A DNA stretch of 64,000 nt from Fischerella thermalis PCC 7521 (GTDB lineage Bacteria > Cyanobacteriota > Cyanobacteriia > Cyanobacteriales > Nostocaceae): assembly GCF_000317225.1 (NCBI RefSeq), contig NZ_AJLL01000103.1:1-64000 (forward strand), written 5' to 3'. Made by a program: the position numbers and the translations under genes. Shown here in pieces: positions 46,044 through 54,734 of the stretch; position 1 is the stretch's first letter; each line of letters starts with the position of its first letter. The notes below the pieces were generated by a model, which saw nothing but the letters and a program-made list of their open reading frames with translations, did not search any database and was not told the origin of the DNA.

Positions 46044-46199
46044 TTAAATACCTCTGTTGAAAAAATTTAATATTACTAAATATTAATATCAAATCTTGTG
46101 AAAAGATAGAATTTATTCAACCATAGGATAGAGTTAGTTCCGGTACTTATTCCCATACACTATAAAGGCTGTCATGCATTAACCTTATAGTTTGCTTGG

Positions 46200-46616
46200 A
46201 TGTTAATGTTGTCTTGTGAGTCTTCTAGCTTGCGCGTTCTAGTGGTTGATGACCACGAACTAACACGCTTAACTTTGCAATTAATATTTTCTGGTCAAGA
46301 AAATATTCAAGTTGTAGGTTTAGCCTGTAATGGTCAGGAAGCCATAGAAATGGTTAAGCGCCACAAGCCTAATGTGATTGTTCTGGACTTGCAAATGCCA
46401 GTTAAGGATGGGTGGATTGCGTCTGGTGAGATTAAAGCTATTGATCCTAGCACTCAGATTATTGCTTACTCATCGGTGGATGACTCTAAACTTATCGAAG
46501 GAAAGGCAAGAGCTTGTTTAGATGCTGTTTGTAAAAAAGATGTGCCGACCACAGAACTAGTTTCCTTGGTAAGGCAATTAGGTCAAAGGACGATTAATGG
46601 TACTTTTGCTGGATAA
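46200..46616 (+). CDS. stand-alone response regulator (REC domain)
   Basis: A 138-residue protein made of one receiver domain without an output domain. Acidic pocket Asp17 and Asp18 (LVVDDHE), phospho-acceptor Asp63 (VIVLDLQMPVKDGW) and the C-terminal Lys in CKKDV are all present, so it should be phosphorylated. LRVLVVDDHELTRLTLQLIF resembles the receiver part of NarL/LuxR-type regulators that has lost the DNA-binding half. It could act as a phosphate relay or by protein contact. Its histidine kinase is not in the window. It lies 156 bases after ppk; a link with phosphate metabolism is only a guess from position. Confidence 0.85.
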   Translation: MLMLSCESSSLRVLVVDDHELTRLTLQLIFSGQENIQVVGLACNGQEAIEMVKRHKPNVIVLDLQMPVKDGWIASGEIKAIDPSTQIIAYSSVDDSKLIEGKARACLDAVCKKDVPTTELVSLVRQLGQRTINGTFAG

Positions 46617-46738
46617 ACAAATACAAATGCTGATTTGGGAGTTTGGATATTTGAAAGAAATGGAAAAGTTGTCGATAGAACCAGAATCAAAGGTTGCTAC
46701 CGACATAGGTTTTATTGCTGTAGCTTAGTTTAGCTTAA

Positions 46739-46918
46739 TCAGATGTCTGTTTCCGGAAAGGTGCGTCTATATTCATCTATTAACTCATCCATTTCTTCCA
46801 AAGCTTGATTTACGTCTATTCTTAAAGTCCCCAAGTTTGGTTGCTCCAGTAAGCTGAGTAAGTACTCACGTTTGCTTTGAATTTGGGCAATTTTTTCTTT
46901 GATAGTTTGTGGATCCAT
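46739..46918 (-). CDS. small conserved-looking protein, 59 residues
   Basis: A short gene on the minus strand: MDPQTIKEKIAQIQSKREYL, then LSLLEQPNLGTLRIDVNQAL, ending EEMDELIDEYRRTFPETDI. The sequence is highly charged, forms two helices with heptad-like spacing and has natural codon use. A GGA lies about 11 bases before the ATG. I recall similar small proteins in other cyanobacteria but know no function. It is not overlapped by any gene on the other strand. Confidence 0.65.
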   Translation of the reverse strand: MDPQTIKEKIAQIQSKREYLLSLLEQPNLGTLRIDVNQALEEMDELIDEYRRTFPETDI

Positions 46919-47066
46919 AATTTTGGATTTCCGTCTTAAATAATATGTTCAAATTCAAAGTTAACTCAAAACAATAGAGACTTTTATCTATCCTCTTCCC
47001 TAATCTGTAGGCGATCGCCGATGATAAGAAAAACCGGTGCAAAGAAAAACTATTAAAAATTAAGTC

Positions 47067-47615
47067 ATGTTACGCCAAGTTTCTCTGGGAACCCTGGGTT
47101 TAACCATCGGTGGTATCTTAACCATCATCGGCTTCATTGCCTACGCAAACGATAATGCTACTCTCAATCTGGTTGGATTTTTTTACGGGATTCCACTAGT
47201 GCTAGGAGGGTTGGCACTTAAAGCTAATGAACTCAAACCCGTACCCTTCAGTCAAGCTACTGCGCCTACAGTTTTAGCACTGCGCCAGCAGCAAGCAACT
47301 CCCACTCAAAATAAAATTCGTAAAGACCTGACTCGTTATTCCTACGGGCAAAACGCTCATTTTGATCGTGCTTTGTCCTACTTGGGTTTAACTTCTTCAG
47401 ATGGAGAACTACCACTGATTACAGGGTTACGAGAAGAAGATATCAACGGAAATTATGCCTTGATTTTAGAATTTGATTCCTCAGCAATACCAATTGAGAT
47501 CTGGCAACAAAAACAGGAGAAAATGGTCAGTTATTTTGGTCCTGGAGTCAACGTCGAAGTCACACAGTCAGGAGAAAATATAATTGAGCTAACATTGATC
47601 GCGGCTACAAAATAG
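47067..47615 (+). CDS. DUF2854 family membrane protein
   Basis: A 182-residue cyanobacterial/plastid protein. Two hydrophobic segments lie at about 8-28 and 33-50 (LGLTIGGILTIIGFIAYA; LVGFFYGIPLVLGGLALKA). A soluble domain follows, with RYSYGQNAHFDRALSYLGL and a beta-rich C-terminal part (GNYALILEFDSSAIPIEIWQQKQEKM). I match it to DUF2854; function is unknown to me. The membrane anchor is at the N terminus with the rest probably in the cytoplasm. Confidence 0.75.
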   Translation: MLRQVSLGTLGLTIGGILTIIGFIAYANDNATLNLVGFFYGIPLVLGGLALKANELKPVPFSQATAPTVLALRQQQATPTQNKIRKDLTRYSYGQNAHFDRALSYLGLTSSDGELPLITGLREEDINGNYALILEFDSSAIPIEIWQQKQEKMVSYFGPGVNVEVTQSGENIIELTLIAATK

Positions 47616-47669
47616 TCCAATGTGAATAGTCAATAGTCAATTGTCAAAACAATGGACTATTGACTAAAT

Positions 47670-47930
47670 TTATTTCTCTAAGCGTACTGCGTACCATTGT
47701 AAATATTGCCCGGGGCCAACATCTAATTCACAACTGGTATCAAGCAAATATTTCGCTCTTGATTCGAGCGAATCCAAAGAACGTATATCAGGAGGTAAAT
47801 CTTGAGGATTGAGTTTTTGGAGAATATCTGTCAATTTTTCTAATAATTCCGATGCTGTCAAAAACTGTTCCTCTTGATTTGTCTCTAAAACAACAAAATG
47901 ATCTTGCTGGTACATTAATGAATCTGGCAT
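47670..47930 (-). CDS. CRR7-like protein (chlororespiratory reduction 7 family)
   Basis: An 86-residue protein with the pattern MYQQDHFVVLETNQEEQFLT near the start and DTSCELDVGPGQYLQWYAVR at the end. I match it to the CRR7 family, needed in plants for assembly of the chloroplast NDH-1 complex and present in cyanobacteria. The start is the ATG at 47930, which has GGAG 8 bases upstream; the frame is open a further 16 codons without a better ribosome site. There is no membrane helix. It converges with the DUF2854 gene, with a 54-base repeat spacer. Confidence 0.75.
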   Translation of the reverse strand: MPDSLMYQQDHFVVLETNQEEQFLTASELLEKLTDILQKLNPQDLPPDIRSLDSLESRAKYLLDTSCELDVGPGQYLQWYAVRLEK

Positions 47931-48363
47931 AAAAGATACTCCATAAATTTCCATAGGATGGGTGTTAAGTAGAAACAACGAAAGCTTTTCACCTATTTTT
48001 TTGCTGTCTTATCCTTATTTTTATTTATAACTTTACCTATTTATATTTTTTAGATGTTAGTTAAGTAAATTTACCAAATAATTACTATGATTGGCACAAA
48101 ATTAAATTTATCCGTTTTGACTCCATAGTTATAAATTGCACATTTACGACATACTTACGCAATCAGCCACTTTTGTCCTAACACAGTTGGTGTTTAAACA
48201 CACTGCGTAACCTTAAACTGCGAATATACATTTGAAGTTTTCAAAAAAATAGTAATTGCTTGTTTGTAGTTGGGAAATATAAATAGTAACATTTCCCTAC
48301 CTTGCAAGTGCATAGTAGGACAAAAAGGTACAAACTAACTTTGCTTTCTAGATAGATTAATCT
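47931..48363. other. AT-rich spacer
   Basis: About 430 bases without a gene that I can support. AT rich, with no strong hairpin. Confidence 0.4.
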
Positions 48364-48609
48364 ATGCAAACCATCGGTCTACCGCCACCAGATTTACAGA
48401 CAGCAAGGAGCAACACCACTTCTTACACTTACAGAGGTAGCACTGATGTCATCGTGTTGCTGTGCCATCGATACATTAGTCCACACTCACTCATACAAAA
48501 AACAAATGGCGCTACATGTTGTTTACTTTTACACAAACCAATTCCACAGGAAATAATTGAGTTGGTTCACAAAATCTGTGTTCAACCAGCAGATAACAAA
48601 GCTTTTTAG
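48364..48609 (+). CDS. doubtful small ORF
   Basis: An 81-codon frame starting MQTIGLPPPDLQTARSNTTS. It has a hydrophobic middle (DVIVLLCHRYI; ATCCLLLHKPI) and no family I recognise. No clear ribosome site precedes the ATG. Composition is only weakly coding-like. It lies just before the REC-GGDEF gene on the same strand. It may be a real small protein or chance. Confidence 0.3.
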   Translation: MQTIGLPPPDLQTARSNTTSYTYRGSTDVIVLLCHRYISPHSLIQKTNGATCCLLLHKPIPQEIIELVHKICVQPADNKAF

Positions 48610-48703
48610 AATAAAAAACATCAAAATAAACAATTTATCAGCAATAGCATAAATATATTACTTTTTCATCCTCTAAGCTTTTATTTCCTATAAAATTCAA
48701 CTC

Positions 48704-49732
48704 ATGCTAAGGATAGGCTCATTTAATTCTATTTCCAATAAACCCCCTCTGATTCTCGTAGCTGATGATGATAGAACCATGCGAATGCTGTTGCGTGAAG
48801 CTATGGAACAAGAAGGCTACCGAGTAGTCGAAGTCAGTAATGGTAAAGAGTGTTTAGATGCTTATACTGCCGTCAAGCCTGATTTAATTTTGTTAGATGT
48901 GGTCATGCCAACAATGGATGGCTTTACCTGTTGTCAGGAATTAATGCAAATTGCCAAGAAAAATTTAGTGCTAGCACTTGGCTCTCTTGACGTCTCCGGT
49001 TTTAGCAATAGCTTGATTTCTACATTTTGGGCGCGTACTCCTATACTGATGATTACAGGATTAGATGATCCTGATTCAGTAGACCGTGCTTTTGAGGCTG
49101 GAGCTAGTGATTTTGTCACGAAACCCATTCACTGGGCAGTATTGCGGCGACGGGTAAGAAAGCTATTACAACAAGGACAGGTATATAAACAGTTAGAAGC
49201 AGCCAATCAAGCTTTGCAGCAACTTGCTAACGAAGATGGCTTAACTGGGCTAGCTAATCGCCGTCGCTTTGATCAATATTTCAATTCTCAGTGGTTGGAG
49301 TTAGCACAGCAGCGATCGCCAATCTCATTAATCTTATGTGATATCGATTTTTTTAAACTTTACAACGATAAATATGGTCATCCCGCTGGGGATATCTGTT
49401 TGCAAAAAGTGGCTAATGTCTTAAAAGACACAGCCCAAAAATATCAGGACTTAGTTGCACGTTATGGAGGTGAAGAATTTGCCGTGATTTTGCCTCACAC
49501 TCATGATAGGGGTGCACTTCACGTCGCAGCAGCAATGCAGGTTGGAGTGAGAGAATTAAAAATCGTTCACTCTGGATCTACTGTTAGTCAGTTTGTAACT
49601 CTCAGTTTAGGAATCGCTACAGTTATTCCCAATTTTGAAACTTCGCCCTTAGCTTTAATTGAAGCAGCTGATAAGGCACTTTATCAAGCAAAAGCAGAGG
49701 GACGCAACCGTATTATTATTAAGCATATTTAA
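48704..49732 (+). CDS. REC-GGDEF response regulator (diguanylate cyclase)
   Basis: A 342-residue two-domain protein. The receiver domain (about 15-157) has acidic residues Asp21-Asp23 and phospho-acceptor Asp65 (LILLDVVMPTMDGF). A short helix leads to a GGDEF domain (about 172-340) with NEDGLTGLANRRRFD and the active motif GGEEF at 255-259, so it should make cyclic di-GMP. The product-inhibition site, normally R-x-x-D just before GGEEF, reads KYQD, so classical feedback is unlikely. The receiver contains about 20 extra residues (near 86-110, including LGSLDVSGFSNSLISTF) between its third helix and fourth strand, where most have a short loop. The partner kinase is not in the window. Confidence 0.9.
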   Translation: MLRIGSFNSISNKPPLILVADDDRTMRMLLREAMEQEGYRVVEVSNGKECLDAYTAVKPDLILLDVVMPTMDGFTCCQELMQIAKKNLVLALGSLDVSGFSNSLISTFWARTPILMITGLDDPDSVDRAFEAGASDFVTKPIHWAVLRRRVRKLLQQGQVYKQLEAANQALQQLANEDGLTGLANRRRFDQYFNSQWLELAQQRSPISLILCDIDFFKLYNDKYGHPAGDICLQKVANVLKDTAQKYQDLVARYGGEEFAVILPHTHDRGALHVAAAMQVGVRELKIVHSGSTVSQFVTLSLGIATVIPNFETSPLALIEAADKALYQAKAEGRNRIIIKHI

Positions 49733-49833
49733 AAATATATTTAATCAACTATTTCCAAGTAAGTCCTAAAGGTGAAAGGGTAAGGAATAGAAAGAACATT
49801 CCTTATCCTTTTTCCTTTAACCCAATACGCTTG

Positions 49834-49912
49834 GTTACTCTTTGTGTCTTAGTGTCTTGGTGGTTTCAAGATTATCTTTTTCACCACAAAGACACTAAGA
49901 CACCAAGACAAA
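49834..49912. repeat. inverted repeat of the GTCTTAGTGTCTTGG family
   Basis: CTTTGTGTCTTAGTGTCTTGG at its left side and the matching complement (CCACAAAGACACTAAGACACC and onward) at its right side form a long imperfect hairpin with a loop near 49870. It is one of the spacer repeats common in this group. It lies between two convergent genes and may help end transcription. Confidence 0.6.
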
Positions 49913-49994
49913 TCTTCACAGGGGTAGATCAAAACCTTAACTGAACCGTATTGCCCTTTAACGAAGAAGTTATTGATGCTTACCCTACGATAAT

Positions 49995-51137
49995 TTAATT
50001 CTTTTTTTTGCTTGTTTTGGTCAAGTTAGCTTTCCGCATCATTTGAGTGAGTTGGTCTAGTAATCGCACTTCTTGCTTACTGTCTTCTAATATCTTTGCT
50101 ACCGTAATCGCCCTTTCATAAAAGTTACGGGCTGTTGGGAGATTACCTAGTTGCTCATATAACTGAGCGTAGGACTCAAAAGATTTTAATTCTTCTCGCC
50201 GATTTTGTAATTCTTGAGCTAATATTAATCGCTGCTGTAGCAAGTCAAAGGCGCGTTCATAGCGTCCCACGGAACTGTGAGCAGTAACTAGACCATCAAT
50301 TGCTCGCAATTGGTTAACGCGATCGCCACTATACTTAGCAATTCGCAGTGCAGATCCATAAGTCCCGATAGTACCTTGATAATCTCCTGCTTCTAGGTAA
50401 GCATCACCTAAATTATTGAGGGTATTAGCCTCACCGATGGGATCACGAACCTGACGGCGGAAACTTAAAGCATTCTCGTAGAGTTTGATGGCTTTGTTGT
50501 AATTTCCTAGCCTTGCATTCGCTAGTCCCAAATTACTTAAAGACAGTCCTTGACCTTCAATATTTTTAACGTGGCGGGCAATTTCCACAGCTTCGGCAAA
50601 AGTTTGTAAACTAGCGTTGGGTTCCCCTTGTTGCAACAATAATGTACCAATATTATTCAGGGCGAAAATTTGGCTTTGAAAGTCATGGGTATCACGAGCG
50701 ATCGCTAGGCGTCGGCGTATGGCGTTTTCTGCTTCTTTGTAACGACCTAACTGGACATAACCTCTACCAAGGTAATCATAAATTAAACCTTGAGCGTTGA
50801 GATCACCAAGGGAGTGATAAATTTCTAGTGCTTGTAACCAAGACTCAATTGCTTTGTCAGACTTGCCAGAGGTGTGTTGCTGCTGACCGATTCGCAGCAA
50901 AGTATCTGCTTGGTCTGTGGATTGTCGCACTACAGATTTATCTATCTGACGGTGGAGTTGTTCGGTAATATCCGCAGCATTCGCCGCTATGGGATGAAAT
51001 ATAAAACTAGCAACTAAAAAGGGTAAGGGAGAAAGGGGAAGGGGTTTATTAGCTGTACTCTTTAAACTCTTGTTCCCCCGCTTGAATTTATAGATGAAAA
51101 TTTGGTTAATTTTTAGTATTAAATACCCTTGTTTCAT
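49995..51137 (-). CDS. exported tetratricopeptide-repeat protein
   Basis: A 380-residue protein with a long basic N region, a hydrophobic segment (PLPFLVASFIFHPIAANA, about 37-54) that looks like a signal peptide cleaved after ANA, then seven or so TPR units from about 75 to 365 (for example GQGLSLSNLGLANARLGNYNKAIKLYENAL and GEANTLNNLGDAYLEAGDYQGTIGTYGSAL). The TPR superhelix is a protein-binding scaffold; the partner is unknown. The Pro/Leu-rich KPLPLSPLP just before the hydrophobic core is encoded by an AGGGGAAGGGG-type repeat. The C terminus is very basic (KTSKKKN). Its start at 51137 has a weak AGGCAAAG upstream. The sigma-like gene lies upstream on the same strand. Confidence 0.82.
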   Translation of the reverse strand: MKQGYLILKINQIFIYKFKRGNKSLKSTANKPLPLSPLPFLVASFIFHPIAANAADITEQLHRQIDKSVVRQSTDQADTLLRIGQQQHTSGKSDKAIESWLQALEIYHSLGDLNAQGLIYDYLGRGYVQLGRYKEAENAIRRRLAIARDTHDFQSQIFALNNIGTLLLQQGEPNASLQTFAEAVEIARHVKNIEGQGLSLSNLGLANARLGNYNKAIKLYENALSFRRQVRDPIGEANTLNNLGDAYLEAGDYQGTIGTYGSALRIAKYSGDRVNQLRAIDGLVTAHSSVGRYERAFDLLQQRLILAQELQNRREELKSFESYAQLYEQLGNLPTARNFYERAITVAKILEDSKQEVRLLDQLTQMMRKANLTKTSKKKN

Positions 51138-51225
51138 AAACTTTGCCTGTGGAATTACGGCTTTATGCAGAATGTTTGGTATGTTTATTTAATAGCATTG
51201 CAAAATACATATAAAGTATGTATTT

Positions 51226-51864
51226 CTACGCGGTTGCGGGGGGCAGTAAATTTTCACCTAAGTAGATAGTACGAATATCTGTTGGTAATTTTTCCTCTAG
51301 CATACGATAACCTTCCTGGAGAAAATTGGCTACTTCGCTGGGAGTGATCGTTTCTCCTTCAGCTTGTAGATAGGCAGCAATTCTCGTTTCGCTCCAGTGA
51401 AAGGTTTGAGCCATTAACACCATCAAGCGTAAAATTGGCGTCATTTGGTCTAATGCTTGTTCTACATAACACCATAGTGGTACAGAGGTTGCTTTGAGAG
51501 AATAATGAATTGCTTCAGTAGGAGGAAGTTCAATCTCGTTGATGCAGTAAGCAGTCTGATCAATCAGCCAATTTTGTAAGGTCAGACTTTCCTTACCAGG
51601 TTGAGTGCTACTAAGATTAAGTCCACCCAACTCATGGTAGATATGTCGCCAAGTCAAGGCAAATAAATAATCTGCTTGTACAGGCGATCGCGCCGAGTGG
51701 CGAATTACTGTATAAACTATAGGGCTATAACGGCAAAAAATAGCTGTAAAGTACCTTCCTGACTCTGGGTGCTGCTGAAACAACTTCACGAGTTCTAGGT
51801 CAGTGTGATGGAACAGTGACTTAACCAAGGGATGATTAGCTTCAGGAAAATGAGGAATTTGCAC
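51226..51864 (-). CDS. sigma-70-like (ECF-type) cyanobacterial protein
   Basis: A 212-residue protein resembling the small sigma-like proteins of cyanobacteria. ELVKLFQQHPESGRYFTAIFCRYSPIVYTVIRHSA resembles sigma region 2. After a linker, WCYVEQALDQMTPILRLMVLMAQTFHWSETRIAAYLQAEGETITPSEVANFLQEGYRMLEEKL resembles region 4, with a helix-turn-helix (ETRIAAYL...TPSEVANFL). The match to a working sigma factor is partial: the region-2 promoter-melting residues are not obvious. It may be a divergent sigma factor or a regulator derived from one. The TPR gene follows 88 bases downstream on the same strand. Confidence 0.6.
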   Translation of the reverse strand: MQIPHFPEANHPLVKSLFHHTDLELVKLFQQHPESGRYFTAIFCRYSPIVYTVIRHSARSPVQADYLFALTWRHIYHELGGLNLSSTQPGKESLTLQNWLIDQTAYCINEIELPPTEAIHYSLKATSVPLWCYVEQALDQMTPILRLMVLMAQTFHWSETRIAAYLQAEGETITPSEVANFLQEGYRMLEEKLPTDIRTIYLGENLLPPATA

Positions 51865-52061
51865 AGTCCGATTCTGCTTATGTTGTTAGAATTAACTTGG
51901 CGATCGCAATCTTTGTTTTAATCAAATAGTCTGTTGGTGTCAGTCTGATTCGACTTCACACCAAGACGAATTAGCACTTGATACACTAGAAATAAAGACT
52001 TCATTTCAGTCATAATCTACAAAAAAAGCGGCTCCCTTATATATAATTCCCGATTCTGTTC

Positions 52062-52652
52062 ATGTTTATAGCAAGTGTGACATCATTCTTGGTTAATCCT
52101 TATACTTTTGCCTCTTTTTTACCTTCTATACCATTAGATAGCCTTTTTTCTACCCAAGGCATAATGGTAATGCTACTAGCAGCCTATGCTGGGGCTATGT
52201 GGATGTTCCTCACCAGCGCGCCAAAGGTGTACACAGTTATGGTGTCAGATTTGGAAATTGCGCGACAGTTATACGAAGGACTTCTAGATTTACCAGCAGC
52301 AGAAGTACCACTACACTACTATTACAACTATGAACAAACCATAGGAGCAACAGGAGTTGATCCGCTTTACTTAGGGAGCAGTCCTTCTTTTTCTAACAAA
52401 ATGACGAATGCAAGTGAAGGACTGTGGTATCAACTTAAGAAAAATACTCAGTTGCATGTAATTACGGGAGCTAGTTTAGGTAGCAAAAATCAACAACGTC
52501 ACGTGTGCTTCGATCATGAATGCATGGAAATGATTTTAATGCGAGTAGAAGTGCGAGGGTTGAAATTCAAAATTCGCAGCAGAAAACCTTTAAACTTTTT
52601 GGTTAAGGACTACGAAGGGCGAATTATTGAAATGGCAGAAGTTGCAAATTAA
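52062..52652 (+). CDS. glyoxalase/VOC-like protein with N-terminal membrane segment
   Basis: A 196-residue protein. A hydrophobic segment at about 33-50 (GIMVMLLAAYAGAMWMFLT) precedes a domain with VOC-fold features: VYTVMVSDLEIARQLYEGLLDLPAAEVPLHYYYN resembles the first beta-alpha-beta unit, and the last strand reads FLVKDYEGRIIEMAEV. The usual metal ligands are only partly visible. I recall similar proteins in filamentous cyanobacteria without known function. A short AT-rich spacer with a TATATA motif precedes it. The Spo0M gene follows 139 bases downstream. Confidence 0.6.
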   Translation: MFIASVTSFLVNPYTFASFLPSIPLDSLFSTQGIMVMLLAAYAGAMWMFLTSAPKVYTVMVSDLEIARQLYEGLLDLPAAEVPLHYYYNYEQTIGATGVDPLYLGSSPSFSNKMTNASEGLWYQLKKNTQLHVITGASLGSKNQQRHVCFDHECMEMILMRVEVRGLKFKIRSRKPLNFLVKDYEGRIIEMAEVAN

Positions 52653-52791
52653 AGGTAAAAATTTTTTCACAATTTCTTTTTTCGGAAAATTACAGCTTGC
52701 TTGTGTAGTTCCAACACAAGGGTGTCATATATGACACTCTCATACTAGCCAAACTAAAATAGAGCAAATCTACAGGAGTAAGCGAGAAAGA

Positions 52792-53556
52792 ATGTTTAAA
52801 AAAATGTTGGCAAGCGTTGGTATTGGCTCTGCCAAGGTTGATACACGTATTTTTAACGCTGCTGTGATCCCCGGTGATACATTGGAAGGAGAAGTCCACA
52901 TTACTGGTGGTGATGTAGCTCAGGACATCAGTGATATTTATTTGAAACTTGCCACTGAGTATGAGCGGGAAGTCGATGATTCTACCATTCATGAAGAGTG
53001 TATAATGGTCGATTACCGCTTGTTAGAACGGTTAACTGTTCAACCGAAACAAGAAATTGTAGTGCCGTTTGCCCTAGAGTTACCCTACGAGATACCCCTA
53101 ACTATAGGCAGAACACCAGTATATATCCGTACAGGCTTGGATATTAAGACTGCGATCAACCCCAGAGATAGAGATGTTTTAGAAGTTAAACCTCATCCAC
53201 TGATGCAACGAGTATTTGTAGCAGTAGAAAGATTAGGTTTTCACCTGCATAAAGTGGATTGCGAATATACCCATTCTTTTGGTGGTTCTTATCCATTTGT
53301 ACAAGAATTTGAGTTCAAACCCAGTGGAGAATACAGAAATTATCTTGATGAGTTAGAAATCATTTTCCGTTTACACCCAGGGGAGTTAGAAGTTTTGCTG
53401 GAGATTGATAAACGGGCCCGTGGTTTTGCAGGTTGGTTAAACGAAGCTTTTGATTTAGATGATCGCTATGCACGCTTTTATCTAACAGAATCAGATTTAG
53501 ATGAGGTGGATGTAGAGGCGATGATTGATGACATCATTCGCAGTCATATTCATTAA
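52792..53556 (+). CDS. Spo0M family protein
   Basis: A 254-residue member of the SpoOM/sporulation-control family, an arrestin-like fold. It begins MFKKMLASVGIGSAKVDTRI, has the two beta-sandwich halves (GDTLEGEVHITGGDVAQDISDIYLKL; then the PVYIRTGLDIKTAINPRDRDVLEV block) and ends with an acidic helical tail. In Bacillus Spo0M modulates entry into sporulation; the role in cyanobacteria is not known, though a role in cell architecture has been proposed for bacterial members. AGGAG lies 13 bases before the ATG. It is followed directly by a strong hairpin and repeat copy B. Confidence 0.88.
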   Translation: MFKKMLASVGIGSAKVDTRIFNAAVIPGDTLEGEVHITGGDVAQDISDIYLKLATEYEREVDDSTIHEECIMVDYRLLERLTVQPKQEIVVPFALELPYEIPLTIGRTPVYIRTGLDIKTAINPRDRDVLEVKPHPLMQRVFVAVERLGFHLHKVDCEYTHSFGGSYPFVQEFEFKPSGEYRNYLDELEIIFRLHPGELEVLLEIDKRARGFAGWLNEAFDLDDRYARFYLTESDLDEVDVEAMIDDIIRSHIH

Positions 53557-53577
53557 TTTTGCTTTTGTCCTATGCAC

Positions 53578-53667
53578 GCCTAGAACTTTAGTTCTAGGCT
53601 GATAGCAAAAGTCATCTCAAGATGACTGAGTATTGGATGAGTCTACTTTAGTGGAGTTAAGCTATGA
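53578..53667. repeat. hairpin plus dispersed repeat copy B
   Basis: A perfect 10-bp inverted repeat with a 2-base loop (GCCTAGAACT at 53578-53587, AGTTCTAGGC at 53590-53599) leads into the repeat shared with 43275-43347 (GGCTGATAGCAAAAGTCATCT ... TTAAGCTATGA). It begins 22 bases after the Spo0M stop, so it may also serve as a terminator. Confidence 0.75.
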
Positions 53668-53803
53668 GTGGTCAAAAAATAGGTGCAAGATGTGAAATAA
53701 GGTTTTTGGCAATTACCTAGTTGATTTTGATTAACGAACACAGATGCACACAGATACACACAGATTTAAGAATTCACATTAGGCGTGATTTTGGACTGCT
53801 ATA

Positions 53804-54640
53804 TTAATTTCCACCTACGTTCATCGCTGCTAGCATAGCTTTTTGGCTGACATCTTTATAAACAGTATCTAAATATTTCATCACTAGATCCGCAGCAGTT
53901 AAACTGGCAAGATTTTCCTCTTCTTTAGCAAGGGGAATTGACCCCAATACGTCTAAAACTGTTTCACTATTAGATGGTGCAATCACTACTAAAGAAGATT
54001 CTAATGGCTCATAATATTGCCAAAAAGATTCTAGATTTAAAGAATATTGATTTTGAGCAACTGAGTCTTGATCTGCTTGTGTTTGGTCAGTCGTGACTTC
54101 AATATTAGTACTACGTAACTGACGTAAATTACTAATAATTTGCTCTTTGGTACGTCCCCGCAATTGAAAGAGTACAAAAGGATCTTCACTAAAGCGATCG
54201 CCTAACTGATAGTAAACTGCTGCAATATGTTTGCAGGGATTTGCTTTATCAGGACAAGTACATCTACTGTGAACATCGGATAAAGTAAAAGGAAATAGAG
54301 AAAGACCATTGGCAGTAAAAACTTCTTCTATATTTTGTGGCATTTCTCCTGCTAAAAGTTTTGCCGCAAAAATTGCTTTTTGCGACATTGTTTCTACTAC
54401 GTAACCCCACTCTTCATCACTAAAAGAGTCAAGGGAAAGAGAAACTTTATAAGGTTCCGGTTCACTACCCTGTACCTTGGCTAATACCTTTGCACCCTGA
54501 AACTCAATGCTGAGAACATTACCTTGACGTGCATAATTTCTACCGCGTTCCAAACGCTTTTTAAAGCGATAGGAATCTAATAATTCTAGCCACCTTTGTG
54601 ACCACCATTCTCGGCTAGCTTGTAATGTGTAATTTGTCAT
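53804..54640 (-). CDS. SWIM zinc-finger protein
   Basis: A 278-residue protein with a SWIM zinc finger C-x-C-x(n)-C-x-H at about 127-140 (SRCTCPDKANPCKHIAAVYY). The N terminus is Trp/Arg rich (SREWWSQRWLELLDSYRFKKRLERGRNYARQGNVL), typical of SWIM proteins paired with SNF2 helicases. The Gln/Asp-rich C-terminal part (about 175-278) is variable. The gene lies directly downstream of the SNF2 helicase gene on the same strand (94-base spacer), a pairing seen in many bacteria, so the two proteins probably form a complex acting on DNA or RNA. Confidence 0.88.
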   Translation of the reverse strand: MTNYTLQASREWWSQRWLELLDSYRFKKRLERGRNYARQGNVLSIEFQGAKVLAKVQGSEPEPYKVSLSLDSFSDEEWGYVVETMSQKAIFAAKLLAGEMPQNIEEVFTANGLSLFPFTLSDVHSRCTCPDKANPCKHIAAVYYQLGDRFSEDPFVLFQLRGRTKEQIISNLRQLRSTNIEVTTDQTQADQDSVAQNQYSLNLESFWQYYEPLESSLVVIAPSNSETVLDVLGSIPLAKEEENLASLTAADLVMKYLDTVYKDVSQKAMLAAMNVGGN

Positions 54641-54734
54641 TTGTCAATAGTCAATTGTCAATGGTCATTTGTTAGTGGTTAGTGGTTGGTAGTTAGTAGT
54701 TAGTTGTTGGTTGTCTCCCCATCTTCCCATCCCC

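Noticed and set aside
52690-52992. 100-codon minus-strand frame over the start of the Spo0M gene
   Set aside because: It overlaps a conserved gene start and has no ribosome site or family.
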